A stretch of DNA of 64,000 nucleotides from Brumimicrobium sp964585545 (lineage in GTDB: Bacteria; Bacteroidota; Bacteroidia; Flavobacteriales_D; Crocinitomicaceae), in assembly GCA_964585545.1 (NCBI GenBank), contig CAZPDT010000012.1, positions 46,354 through 110,353 of the forward strand, written 5' to 3'. The translations under genes and the position numbers were made by a program. The notes below the pieces were generated by a model. The model had not been told where the DNA came from, did no database searches, and was given only the letters and a program-made list of their open reading frames with translations. This document shows, piece by piece, positions 8,695 to 17,860 of the stretch (the stretch's first letter is position 1; each line of letters opens with the position of its first letter).

Positions 8695-10230
8695 TTGAAA
8701 AATCGATACGACATAATCATTATAGGAAGTGGAATGGGCGGACTTGTTTCTGCTGTTGTGCTTGCCAAAGAGGGTTATAAAGTTTGCGTTTTAGAGAAAA
8801 ACAATCAGTTTGGGGGAAATCTACAAACTTTTGTAAGGGACAAAACCATTTTTGATACAGGAGTGCATTACATCGGAGGATTGGCTGCTGGACAAAATCT
8901 ATTTCAGTATTTTAATTATTTGGGTATAATGGAAGGTCTTCAACTTCAAAAAATGGATAAAGATGGCTATGATCTCATTACTTTTGACGGAGACAGCAAT
9001 GCCTATCCACACGCACAAGGTTACGACAACTTTTACAAGCAACTGCTTGCCTTTTTCCCTGATGAACACAAAGCAATCAAACAATATTGTATGCAAATGC
9101 AAGAAGTTTGTCGATTATTCCCACTGTATAATTTAGAAAGTGGATCACCATATAACAAAGAAGTTTTATCGCTTAACCTGAAAGAATATCTAGATAATCT
9201 AACCCATAATGAAAAATTAAAAGCAGTTTTAGTTGGTTCAAATTTTCTTTATGCTGGAAACGGAATGGATACCCCCTTTTATGTCCATGCATTATCTGTC
9301 AATTCGTATATAAAAAGCGCCTGGCGATTTGTTCGGGGCGGAAGTCAAATTGCCAAACTCCTCGTTCGACAATTGCGGAAATATAATGGAGAAATATTCA
9401 GACGAAATGCTGTTCAGCAAATACTTTTTGAAAATGACAAAGCAATTGGGGTAGATACAACATCAGGTGAGAAATATTTTGCCAATCAATTCATTTCCAA
9501 CATTGACATCAATTCTTTATTGCAACTTTCCCCTACAAAGCTTTACAGAAAGTCGTTTCGTCAACGCATCAAACAATTAAAGATTACGCCTTCATCATTT
9601 ACGGTACATATTGTTTTCAAACCCCATACTTTTCCCTATATCAATCACAATATTTACCATTTTAAGCAACCTGATGATGTTTGGAACGCCTCAGCATCTG
9701 TTCGTCCTGCGGATTGGCCAAAAGCCTATATGATTTCTATGGGAATTCATACAAAAGGTAAAGAATATGCGGACGATATGTCGGTAATGGCTTATATGGA
9801 TTTTGAAAAAGTGCAACAATGGGAAGAAACAGTAAACACGATTGTTGAAAAAAGTGACCGCGGAACTGACTATAAAGCGTTTAAACAAAAACACATCGAC
9901 ATTGTTTTAAACGAGCTGGAATCAAAATACCCAAATATCAAACAATGTATTCATTCCGTATATGCAACGACTCCCCTTTCGTATCGTGATTATATCGGAA
10001 GTTTTAAAGGCAACATGTATGGATTTGTCAAAGAAACCAACAACCCAATGGCAACTTTCTTTTCACCAAAAACAAGAGTTTCCAATTTTTTTGTCACTGG
10101 CCAAACAGTAAACATGCACGGAATAATGGGAACAACGATTGGAGCAATCAATACATGTTCAGAAATTATTGGCAAAGAAAAATTACTTCATAAGATAAAA
10201 AATTATCAAAATGAACCCACAGAAATATAA
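8695..10230 (+). CDS. Phytoene-desaturase-like FAD/NAD(P) oxidoreductase
   Basis: This 511-residue protein has a dinucleotide-binding GxGxxG at residues 11-16 (GSGMGG) followed by an acidic end of strand 2 (VLEKNNQFGG). It ends with the typical C-terminal FAD motif region (FFVTGQTVNMHGIMGTTIGA). It belongs to the CrtI / retinol saturase-like superfamily. The substrate may be the polyene chain, but this is not shown. The start codon is TTG, placed directly after the TAA of the exporter gene; no ATG gives a complete Rossmann motif. The 3' end overlaps the next gene by 20 nt. Confidence 0.8.
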   Translation: MKNRYDIIIIGSGMGGLVSAVVLAKEGYKVCVLEKNNQFGGNLQTFVRDKTIFDTGVHYIGGLAAGQNLFQYFNYLGIMEGLQLQKMDKDGYDLITFDGDSNAYPHAQGYDNFYKQLLAFFPDEHKAIKQYCMQMQEVCRLFPLYNLESGSPYNKEVLSLNLKEYLDNLTHNEKLKAVLVGSNFLYAGNGMDTPFYVHALSVNSYIKSAWRFVRGGSQIAKLLVRQLRKYNGEIFRRNAVQQILFENDKAIGVDTTSGEKYFANQFISNIDINSLLQLSPTKLYRKSFRQRIKQLKITPSSFTVHIVFKPHTFPYINHNIYHFKQPDDVWNASASVRPADWPKAYMISMGIHTKGKEYADDMSVMAYMDFEKVQQWEETVNTIVEKSDRGTDYKAFKQKHIDIVLNELESKYPNIKQCIHSVYATTPLSYRDYIGSFKGNMYGFVKETNNPMATFFSPKTRVSNFFVTGQTVNMHGIMGTTIGAINTCSEIIGKEKLLHKIKNYQNEPTEI

Positions 10231-11899
10231 ATTGCTCGTTTTTATTGCATTGGCAAATGTTGTCCTACTGTCCTCTTGTCGGATTGGTGTGGGAAAATCG
10301 CTTGCATATCGGCCAGACATAAGTGCGTATGATACTGTTCGGCCTATTATTGTTCGACACAATGATAGCCTGTTTTCATCAGGCGATAATTATCTGATTA
10401 AGAACAAATACCAACAATGGGAACTTTATATTGAAGGTAATCCCATGGAAAGGGGATTATTGGCAGGCGCCTTAATGGATTCATTAATTTTTAGACAAGA
10501 GCATATTTTCTTTGGTAAAATACAAGAGTTTATGCCCGAAGAGAAACAACAAAAAAGAATCACTAAATATACGAGGTGGTTCAATAGAAAGCTCTACAAA
10601 TACGTTCCGCAAGAATATGAAGTTGAAATTTATGGACTTTCGCGCTATGCTTCTCACGATTTCGACTATATCGCCAATCCCTTTACACGAACTTTGTATT
10701 TGCATGCTGCTCATGATATCGGTCATGCATTGGTGGATATGGGAAAAATCAATGTGGGCTGTACTTCTGCTGCACTCTGGGGCGAAAATACACCCGATGG
10801 AAAGTTGCTCGTGGGACGAAATTTAGATTTTTATTTTGATGATGGCTTTGCAGAAAACAAGTTGATTCTTTTTATGAATCCCGACCAAGGAATTCCTTTT
10901 GTCTCTGTTTCCTGGCCTGGATTCCTCGGTGTTGTTTCAGGCATGAATAAAGCGGGTATAACTTTAACAATGAACTCAGGGAAATCAAAAATCCCATTTA
11001 AAGCAAAAGAACCCATTTCGATTGTTGCCAGAGACATTCTTCAGCACGCCTCCACAATCGATGAAGCGATAGAAATTGCAAGAAACAGTGAAGTTTTTGT
11101 TTCAGAAGCGTTTTTAATCGGCAGTGCTAAAGAAAACAAGGCTGTTTCTATTGAAATGTCACCCAAAAATTTCGGTGTTTATGAAACGCCCAATTCCAGG
11201 TTGGTTTGTGCCAATCACTTCCAAAGTGAGGAATATAAAAAAGACAAACGCAATAAAGACCGTATTGAAAATGGACATTCATTGTACCGTTATGAAAGAA
11301 TGAATCAATTGTTGGACAGCACAAAATGGGTTGACCCACCAAAAATGGCAAAAATCCTTCGCAATAAAGATGGTCTTCAAAACATAAAGTTGGGCTATGG
11401 AAATGAGGAAGCGATTAACCAATTGTTGGCACACCACGGCGTGATTTTTAAACCTTCAAAAGGTTTGATTTGGGTGTCCTCCAATCCCTATAATCTAGGG
11501 GCGTTTACAGCTTATGATTTAAACAAAATTTTCGATACGAACAGAACGGTAACCTATACGCCACAATATATTGATTCCCTCACCATTCCTGAAGATCCGT
11601 TTGTGCATACCCAAGATTTCAAAAATTATGAGAAGTACAGAAAAATGGATCGCATCATCGACAAGGCGCTGTCCAAAGAAGATGAAAACTTTGATCCTCA
11701 AGTTCTAAAGGAATATTGCAATTTAAACCCCGATTTATGGATTGTATATTACAAATCGGGTTTGCTTAATCTCAATGCTGAAAGATATACACTTGCAAAG
11801 GACGCGTTTGAAAAAGCTTTAAAATTGGAAATTACAACAGCTCCTGATCGTGAGGAAATAGAGAAAAAATTAAAGAAAACCAATAGAAAACTCAAATGA
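10211..11899 (+). CDS. C45-family N-terminal-nucleophile acyltransferase/hydrolase lipoprotein
   Basis: This 562-residue protein starts with a lipoprotein signal (VLLSSCR), so it should sit in the periplasm on a membrane. The core matches the C45 / acyl-CoA:6-aminopenicillanic acid acyltransferase family, which mature by self-cleavage before a Cys. The candidate nucleophile is Cys184 in NVGCTSAALWG, followed by LLVGRNLDFYF and a WPGFLGVVSGMN segment. The C-terminal 80 residues look like a TPR pair. In this locus it is a candidate for acyl transfer or ester formation on the pigment, an inference from family and position. It overlaps the ligase gene by 4 nt (ATGA). Confidence 0.75.
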   Translation: MNPQKYKLLVFIALANVVLLSSCRIGVGKSLAYRPDISAYDTVRPIIVRHNDSLFSSGDNYLIKNKYQQWELYIEGNPMERGLLAGALMDSLIFRQEHIFFGKIQEFMPEEKQQKRITKYTRWFNRKLYKYVPQEYEVEIYGLSRYASHDFDYIANPFTRTLYLHAAHDIGHALVDMGKINVGCTSAALWGENTPDGKLLVGRNLDFYFDDGFAENKLILFMNPDQGIPFVSVSWPGFLGVVSGMNKAGITLTMNSGKSKIPFKAKEPISIVARDILQHASTIDEAIEIARNSEVFVSEAFLIGSAKENKAVSIEMSPKNFGVYETPNSRLVCANHFQSEEYKKDKRNKDRIENGHSLYRYERMNQLLDSTKWVDPPKMAKILRNKDGLQNIKLGYGNEEAINQLLAHHGVIFKPSKGLIWVSSNPYNLGAFTAYDLNKIFDTNRTVTYTPQYIDSLTIPEDPFVHTQDFKNYEKYRKMDRIIDKALSKEDENFDPQVLKEYCNLNPDLWIVYYKSGLLNLNAERYTLAKDAFEKALKLEITTAPDREEIEKKLKKTNRKLK

Positions 11900-13185
11900 T
11901 TCCCAACATAGAAAAAGAAAGTTTACAAAATATAAAGCAGTTTCAGGAAGAGAAATTAAGAGCCCAACTTCAATTTGTCTATGCGAATTCCAAGTTCTAT
12001 AGGCGTCTTTACGACCAGAAAAACATCGCAATCAATACCATCCAAACAATAGCTGACCTTGTTCAACTTCCCGTTACCACAAAGGATGATTTGCAAAAAC
12101 ACAATGCTGATTTTTTCTGTGTTGAACCTCATTTAATTATCGACCATGCAAGTACTTCTGGAACGACTGGAAAGCCTGTCAATTTTGGCATTACCGACAA
12201 AGACTTAGATCGTTTAGCCTACAATGAAGCCATTTCCTTTGCTTGCGCAGGAATACAAAAAACCGACATTGTTCAACTCATGACTACCATGGACCGTCAA
12301 TTTATGGCAGGATTAGCCTATTTCTTGGGCTTGCGCAAATTAGGCGCTGGTGTGATTCGAACAGGAGCTGGAATTCCTGCATTACAGTGGGAATCTATTT
12401 TAAAAAATAAGCCCAGTTATTTAATTGCTGTTCCTTCATTTTTGCTCAAACTCATTGATTATGCTGAAAAGAACAACATTGACTTAACAAAAACCAGTGT
12501 TAAAGGAGCCATTTGTATTGGAGAACCGTTAAGACGCCTTGATTACAGTCCTTCTTCATTGGCGCAACGCATCAATGAAAAGTGGGACATTCAATTGTTC
12601 TCCACCTACGCTTCCACAGAAATGAGTACTGCATTTACGGAGTGCGAATACATGCATGGAGGGCACAGTCACCCCGAATTAATCATTACGGAAATATTGG
12701 ATGAAAATGATCAACCTGTTAAGGCAGGAGAAATCGGAGGATTAACGATTACAACATTGGGTATTGAAGGACTTCCCTTGGTACGATTTAAAACGGGCGA
12801 CATGGTAAAAATTGATTATACACCTTGCAAATGTGGTCGCAATACGCCGCGCATAGGTCCAGTTGTCGGCAGAACAAAGCAAATGATTAAATACAAAGGA
12901 ACAACGCTCTTCCCTCCTGCTATTCACGATGTTTTAAATGGCTGTAAGGAAATTGCAGAACATTTGATTGTCCTCTCAAAGAATTCCTTGGGAACGGATG
13001 ATGTTCTCGTGAAGATGGTGAGTGAAGATACCTCTGAGGCCTTCGTTAAGGAGCTAAAAGAGCAGTTTCAGGCAAAGATTAGGGTTGTACCACAGATGGA
13101 GTTTATTCCGAGTGAGGAATTGAATCAAATTTTAAAATCTTCGCACAGTCGCAAGCCGAAGTGGGTGGTTGATTTGAGAAAGTGA
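11896..13185 (+). CDS. Phenylacetate-CoA ligase-like adenylate-forming enzyme
   Basis: This 429-residue enzyme is of the PaaK/CoF-synthetase type. The AMP-binding P-loop STSGTTGKP lies near residues 86-94, the aromatic motif YASTEM near 240, and a cysteine pair (CKCG) precedes VGRTKQMIKYKG in the C-terminal part. It probably activates p-coumarate (or a derivative) as the acyl-adenylate for loading on CoA or ACP, the step between the ammonia-lyase and the ketosynthases. It is the last gene of the plus operon. The intergenic region before the convergent methyltransferase has no clear hairpin terminator. Confidence 0.8.
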   Translation: MIPNIEKESLQNIKQFQEEKLRAQLQFVYANSKFYRRLYDQKNIAINTIQTIADLVQLPVTTKDDLQKHNADFFCVEPHLIIDHASTSGTTGKPVNFGITDKDLDRLAYNEAISFACAGIQKTDIVQLMTTMDRQFMAGLAYFLGLRKLGAGVIRTGAGIPALQWESILKNKPSYLIAVPSFLLKLIDYAEKNNIDLTKTSVKGAICIGEPLRRLDYSPSSLAQRINEKWDIQLFSTYASTEMSTAFTECEYMHGGHSHPELIITEILDENDQPVKAGEIGGLTITTLGIEGLPLVRFKTGDMVKIDYTPCKCGRNTPRIGPVVGRTKQMIKYKGTTLFPPAIHDVLNGCKEIAEHLIVLSKNSLGTDDVLVKMVSEDTSEAFVKELKEQFQAKIRVVPQMEFIPSEELNQILKSSHSRKPKWVVDLRK

Positions 13186-13311
13186 TTTGGATGTTACTGA
13201 TGTTTTATTAATTGGTGGATATAGCGTGTGGCAAAACGCCATTTGACGTATATATCTCCTACACACACTCTTAACACCAAGCGAAAAAGGCATAATTGCA
13301 CTATTAATTAA

Positions 13312-13437
13312 GCATTAAATAGGATTAAACAACAAAAACAAATTGAGAAAGATGGAAAATCTTTTGGGGTAAAGGATGATATTGAGTTTGGATACTTAAA
13401 TGTAATACCTCTTCGGGCTTTTGGATTAAATTATTAA
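13312..13437 (+). pseudogene. Degenerate C-terminal coding remnant between convergent genes
   Basis: An open stretch of about 41 codons without a start codon ends in TAA at 13435. Its end reads DDIEFGYLNVIPLRAFG, a composition and ending that look like a real protein C-terminus. A stop lies just upstream in the same frame. It may be a relic of a repeated element or lost gene. I do not recognise a family with confidence. Confidence 0.3.
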
Positions 13438-13458
13438 AAAGAAAAGGGTAAAAAATGC

Positions 13459-14541
13459 CTACTTTTTCTTCAAGGCCAACAAAGTATGCGCAATCCCTTT
13501 CATATTGTGCTGATCCACAATTTTAAATCCAGCTTTATCAATGAGCTTAAAGAATACTTTGCTATCGTACATTTGACTGCAGCCATTTGCCATTGTAGTA
13601 AAATAAAGGGAAGTCATTTGAAGGGCAAAAGCTGAAATTTCAAAATCTTGTAAATCCCAAAAGGTTTCGTTGATAAAAATGGTGGTGTTTTCATCTGCTA
13701 CTTGATAACATTTCTTAAGGATAGCCACAATTTGGTCATCAGAAAAACAATCCAAGAACTGACTCATCCAGATAACGTCGTATCCTTTGGGCAAATTGTT
13801 TTCAGGTTTACGAATATCCATTTCGTGGTAAGACGTTCTGTCGGCAAAACCAGCATCGGCAATCGCTTCTTTCGCAACGTTAAGCTGTACATCTAAATCA
13901 ACCAATCCAAGTTCAACATCTTTGTTGTAATTCATACAGTTCAATGCCCATCTTCCTGTATTTCCACCTATGTCCATTATCTTTTTTGGTTGCACTTCAA
14001 AAACTAGCGGTAATAGCTCATCAAAGGTTATATCTGAATAATGATGGTCAAATTTAAACCAACTGTCTTTTGCTTTTTGAGGTAAATAAGGCAATCCTTC
14101 GTAAATGTGTTTCCACTTGCCCAACTTTTTTAATCCTTCTGGCTTAGAGTTTTCAATGCTTTCTTGCAAGGAGTCGGCACCTTCGTAGCAGACGTCCTTC
14201 ATAAAGTTGTAATTGGTTACAACACTTTTATCATTTAAAAAGAAATAGCCAGTTTTGGAGAGAAAAATTCTATCCTTCTTGCGATAAACAAGACCTATGC
14301 CCATTCCCGCCTCGATAAGAATACGCACTCCATAATGAGATATATCAACTTGATCAACGATCTCTTCAATGGTTATTCCATCAGATTTTTGAATTATAGT
14401 TAAGATATTCTTTTCTTTCAATAGGCTTGTCGCCTCCCAAACATAAGGCGCAAATGCTATGAAATGAGCATGATTTATTGCATCTATTGCTTTGGAAGAA
14501 TCATTGTCAAATAGCATTGCTCTCTCTTTAGTTGTATCCAT
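13459..14541 (-). CDS. SAM-dependent O-methyltransferase-like protein
   Basis: This 360-residue protein has an N-terminal winged-helix dimerisation region (residues about 30-110) and a class I methyltransferase domain. Motif I is DIGGNTG at 190-196, and motif II ends in LGLVDLD. The architecture matches plant-type O-methyltransferases (PF00891). It probably methylates a hydroxyl or ring position of the flexirubin. It is separated from the main minus operon by 276 bp and has its own weak -7 box (TATCTTTA, 14585-14592, minus). The C-terminus converges on the plus operon. Confidence 0.75.
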   Translation of the reverse strand: MDTTKERAMLFDNDSSKAIDAINHAHFIAFAPYVWEATSLLKEKNILTIIQKSDGITIEEIVDQVDISHYGVRILIEAGMGIGLVYRKKDRIFLSKTGYFFLNDKSVVTNYNFMKDVCYEGADSLQESIENSKPEGLKKLGKWKHIYEGLPYLPQKAKDSWFKFDHHYSDITFDELLPLVFEVQPKKIMDIGGNTGRWALNCMNYNKDVELGLVDLDVQLNVAKEAIADAGFADRTSYHEMDIRKPENNLPKGYDVIWMSQFLDCFSDDQIVAILKKCYQVADENTTIFINETFWDLQDFEISAFALQMTSLYFTTMANGCSQMYDSKVFFKLIDKAGFKIVDQHNMKGIAHTLLALKKK

Positions 14542-14750
14542 GGTCTGTTTTATACCTTAATTTAGCATCTCATAATAATGATTGTAAAGATAACATTATA
14601 TTCAGATATGGAAAGTATAGCTCAAGCAAATTCTCACAATATATCCTGTGAATAAAACATCAATAACATTTACTTAAAGGCAAGTAAAAAAATACCCAAA
14701 ATGATAACCCCTAACAACAACGCTTTTCAGATCCCTCAACATCTGCAATA

Positions 14751-14774
14751 TTTTCGGGTTAACCCTGAATAAAA
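14751..14774 (+). repeat. Intergenic repeat family copy (palindromic variant)
   Basis: TTCGGGTTAACCCTGAA is almost its own reverse complement and contains the CGGGTTAA core of the dispersed family. GGGTTAACCCTGAAT recurs with one mismatch at 24998-25012, at the other end of the minus operon. It lacks a following U-run, so a terminator role is doubtful. Confidence 0.45.
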
Positions 14775-14817
14775 GGAGATGAGATATAATCAACCGATTA
14801 TGTGACGGATGATGAGC

Positions 14818-15432
14818 TTAATAGCGTTTTTTTAAAGCAATATTTATTGGTATTTCATGGGAAATAAATAAGATGGAATCTGCTGTTTCTGATTGCCCGT
14901 AGAAATAGATATCAACTTTGTCCTTAAATACAGAAGCTTGCTTTAGATGGGTCAAGCGATCATTAGAATCAATATACAAAAACATTCTTTTGCCTTGAAA
15001 TTTCGATTGTATTACAGATTCTTGGTCGAATTTGAACATTTTCTTCACTTTGTAATTGGAGTGAACCAACAAATGAAGGTACTTTTTGAGTTTTTTAAGA
15101 ATAATTTTCCGGTTTAAATCCTCCATGATATAATGTACCTTAACTTTTTCGTTTTGAAATTCAAAGTCCAGTAAAGTATTGCCAAAATCAGATAACAAGG
15201 CCAACCTTTTATGGTACTCACCGAAATTCTTAACCGCTAAAATCCCATTGATGGAATTGTCAAAGGCTTCAATATTCGCTTGGTATGAATATTCCTTTTG
15301 AGGAACATTAAAATAGGGAATGGTATATTTTTGTGTTTTAATTACTAGTCTTTCTCCCGAGATATTCTGTTGAGCACATCCACTCAAAAAAAAGAGGCTA
15401 ATGACTAAAAATAAGCGGGTCAATTTTGACAT
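14818..15432 (-). CDS. Outer-membrane-type lipoprotein of the pigment locus (ApeN/DUF3261-like role)
   Basis: This 204-residue protein has a lipobox with Cys19 (FFLSGC). The body is beta-rich with a conserved-looking LLSDFGNTLLDFEF stretch, similar in layout to DUF3261 lipoproteins that accompany LolA and MMPL proteins in aryl-polyene clusters. It may receive or anchor the pigment at the outer membrane, working with the LolA-like carrier. Its start overlaps the lolA-like gene by 35 nt, an unusually long overlap that supports translational coupling. Last gene of the minus operon. Confidence 0.6.
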   Translation of the reverse strand: MSKLTRLFLVISLFFLSGCAQQNISGERLVIKTQKYTIPYFNVPQKEYSYQANIEAFDNSINGILAVKNFGEYHKRLALLSDFGNTLLDFEFQNEKVKVHYIMEDLNRKIILKKLKKYLHLLVHSNYKVKKMFKFDQESVIQSKFQGKRMFLYIDSNDRLTHLKQASVFKDKVDIYFYGQSETADSILFISHEIPINIALKKRY

Positions 15433-16021
15433 TTAATTCTTTGTTTTTAAATGAAATAAAGGTGAAATCTCCCGACGGTTCAACCATTTTCACTTTTGCA
15501 ACCGTACCATTATTTTTCGGGAAATACAATTGTACTTTTTGTATGTATTTCCTTAATGTTTTATCATTGGGGAGCAGCTTTACAACAATAAAATTCCCTG
15601 ACTTAAAGTAACTGATATTGAATTCCTTGTCGTCAAATAATCGACCGCTGAGGCTGCCCGAAATGAGGTGATTGATTTTTTTAAACATTTTTTGGTCTGT
15701 ATTTACCGCACTTTTCTTCCCGTTGTCATTAATCAGAATGATATTGTCTTTAAAAATCACGCTGTATTGATTGGGAGAGGTATACTCCCATTTTAAAGTT
15801 CCTTCCCCATTGAGATACATTTTTCCTTTAGATTCAATGTCGTTCGACAAGAAAGACATGTGCTTTTTTTGAACAAAATCTGTTCGAATGGATTTGAGCG
15901 TTTTGGTTTCCTTCTCAACTTGTTGTCTAAATGCTTTAATTTCTTCTGTACTCAACTTTTGTTCTTGAGCAAAAACATGCAAACACAAAAATGGGGCAAT
16001 CAATAAAATCGTTTTCATCAT
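15398..16021 (-). CDS. LolA-like periplasmic carrier protein
   Basis: This 207-residue protein has a signal peptide (LLIAPFLCLHVFA) and a LolA fold sequence: KSIRTDFVQKKHMSFL, then SKGKMYLNGEGTLKWEYTSP, typical of LolA outer-membrane lipoprotein carriers. Pigment loci carry a dedicated LolA homologue (ApeL) thought to shuttle the hydrophobic product or a lipoprotein through the periplasm. It overlaps the deacetylase gene upstream by 4 nt and the lipoprotein gene downstream by 35 nt. Confidence 0.8.
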   Translation of the reverse strand: MMKTILLIAPFLCLHVFAQEQKLSTEEIKAFRQQVEKETKTLKSIRTDFVQKKHMSFLSNDIESKGKMYLNGEGTLKWEYTSPNQYSVIFKDNIILINDNGKKSAVNTDQKMFKKINHLISGSLSGRLFDDKEFNISYFKSGNFIVVKLLPNDKTLRKYIQKVQLYFPKNNGTVAKVKMVEPSGDFTFISFKNKELNVKIDPLIFSH

Positions 16022-16782
16022 TTTTTAAATTTTAACAGTTCTTCAACGGTAAGACATCGAAAATCATGCTCAACGAGATAACTCAATAAACGTTCCAAAA
16101 CTTGAATTGATTTCTTTGAGGTATCGTGAAGCAAGACAATACTTCCTGGTTTTATCTGTTTTATAATTCTATTGTATATTTTTTCTTCATTGTTTTTAAC
16201 GGTGTCTAAGGATCTTACATTCCAGCCAATCACAATATGACCTGTTCTTTTAAGCGCCCTCATAATACTGGGATTTGTAACACCAAAAGGAGGTCGAAAA
16301 TAATGAACGGGTGCATTAGTAATGGAAGTTATGCGCTTATCTGTTTGTCTAATTTCTTTAATCATTTTCTTCATATTCCGAAAGCCCGTAAGCTGCGAAT
16401 GAGAAAAAGTATGATTCCCAATAAGGTGTCCCTCATCAAAACATTCCTTTACTATTTTCGGGTATTTTTCAATTTGGCGTCCAATACAAAAAAAAGTACC
16501 TTTAAATTGATGTGATCTAAGAAGTGCCAAAACGGCTTGTGTGTATTCAGTAGGACCATCATCAAACGTTAGTGCAACTACTTTTTCATTCGTAGGAACG
16601 TGTGATACCGCTTTTAAATGGTAGTTCAATCTTATAACAAAAGACCCTAAAACGACCAAGAGAAACCAAACGAGAAAAAATATAAAATAATAGAACAAAG
16701 ACCAACTGTAAAAAATCGATCCCAAAAGATAAACGATAGTAAAAACACCAAAAACCGTATAGCCAATTTGATGCTTAGACAT
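16018..16782 (-). CDS. Membrane-anchored polysaccharide deacetylase (NodB domain)
   Basis: This 254-residue protein has two N-terminal membrane segments (residues about 8-50) followed by a NodB deacetylase domain. The metal/catalytic motif TFDDGP is at 72-77, the zinc motif HTFSH at 124-128, and RPPFG follows. All key residues are present, so it should be active (CE4 family). Its substrate here is unknown; deacetylases occur in several flexirubin loci. It overlaps the neighbours by 8 and 4 nt within the minus operon. Confidence 0.8.
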   Translation of the reverse strand: MSKHQIGYTVFGVFTIVYLLGSIFYSWSLFYYFIFFLVWFLLVVLGSFVIRLNYHLKAVSHVPTNEKVVALTFDDGPTEYTQAVLALLRSHQFKGTFFCIGRQIEKYPKIVKECFDEGHLIGNHTFSHSQLTGFRNMKKMIKEIRQTDKRITSITNAPVHYFRPPFGVTNPSIMRALKRTGHIVIGWNVRSLDTVKNNEEKIYNRIIKQIKPGSIVLLHDTSKKSIQVLERLLSYLVEHDFRCLTVEELLKFKK

Positions 16783-17842
16783 TTTCCAGAAGTATTAAAC
16801 TGTGTCCCTTCCCTCTAAACTGATTATAAATAAGCACTTTCTTTATGGGTTTATTTTTAGAGGATTTTCCTTCTCTATACAAAACATCAGGAATACTTTG
16901 TTGCTTCAATATATTTGCAGATAACCAAACAGAAATTGCTGGTACGGTGTGAAATTCTCCGAAAAGATGTTTGTAAAAAATGGTTTCTGAGGACGGAAAG
17001 AAAGAAGCCATCTCAGTATAGTAATGATCAAAGTTTACATCACCATTGTTTCCCAACATCAAAACATCAATATCCTGAATGGTGGTATTGTGCGCATCTA
17101 AAAAATGAGACACAAAGGCATTGAGATCTTCTTTATTGACTCTGTTTCTTACGGTAACATCAATAAGCTCGGCATAAGAATTGGGTTTCTTGTCCTTCTC
17201 TAAAACAAAGAACGCAGCACCTTCCCCTGCTACACCTCCACCTGTTTGAGATTTAAAAATATCATAGGTAGGTTCCTCTTTTTTCTTATAGAGTCCAATC
17301 AACTTAAACAACATTAAGGAATGTTCTCCAATTTCGTCAACACCCCCGACAAGAATTTTATCGTTATTGCTCTCTGTAACTTGCATCAATCCATCAAGCA
17401 AAGCCGATTGGAAAGATGACCCCACGTGCACGTAGGTGTAGTTGTATGCTTTCGATTTTAAATTCAATGCAATTTGCCCCGCAACAGTATTGTGTGTAGA
17501 TTGAATAAATGATATTGGTGTAAGGTATTCTTCGTCGTAATTGATCAGTTTATCCAAGAATTTTTCGGAATCTTGGATACAGCCCATCCCTGTTCCTGTA
17601 ATGATGCCTTGTAATTCATTGACATCTGCCTCTTTTAAGGCAACTGCAGAAGCGACAGTGCTATTTTTTACGCCTGTACTCATTCTTCGAATAGCGACAG
17701 GAGGTATAAAAGCCTTATAATCGGGCTGAATAACTCTAATCAAGGATGTATTTGAATAATCGGTTATTGTTTCAAGAAAACCTGTCTCTAAGGTTTCTTG
17801 TCCAGAAACGCACCCCATACCATTTATAAAACACTTATTCAT
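16775..17842 (-). CDS. Chain-length-factor-like ketosynthase subunit (active-site Cys replaced)
   Basis: The sequence has a ketosynthase fold of about 355 residues but no catalytic Cys: the TACSS position reads HVGSS, with Gly141 in place of Cys. The HGT histidine motif is also lost (LGNNGDVNFDH), while the second histidine region survives as FGEFHTVPA. This pattern is that of a chain-length factor, which pairs with an active KS, as ApeC does with ApeO in aryl-polyene synthesis. I use the ATG at 17842 because the longer frame starts with TTG directly after the upstream stop and adds six residues before the usual N-terminus. Confidence 0.75.
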   Translation of the reverse strand: MNKCFINGMGCVSGQETLETGFLETITDYSNTSLIRVIQPDYKAFIPPVAIRRMSTGVKNSTVASAVALKEADVNELQGIITGTGMGCIQDSEKFLDKLINYDEEYLTPISFIQSTHNTVAGQIALNLKSKAYNYTYVHVGSSFQSALLDGLMQVTESNNDKILVGGVDEIGEHSLMLFKLIGLYKKKEEPTYDIFKSQTGGGVAGEGAAFFVLEKDKKPNSYAELIDVTVRNRVNKEDLNAFVSHFLDAHNTTIQDIDVLMLGNNGDVNFDHYYTEMASFFPSSETIFYKHLFGEFHTVPAISVWLSANILKQQSIPDVLYREGKSSKNKPIKKVLIYNQFRGKGHSLILLENV

Positions 17843-17860
17843 GAATACAATTTGTCTCAA

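Noticed and set aside
14786..14801. Perfect inverted repeat ATAATC-AACC-GATTAT after the lipoprotein gene
   Set aside because: The stem is only 6 bp, AT-rich, and has no T-run on the minus strand, so I did not call it a terminator.
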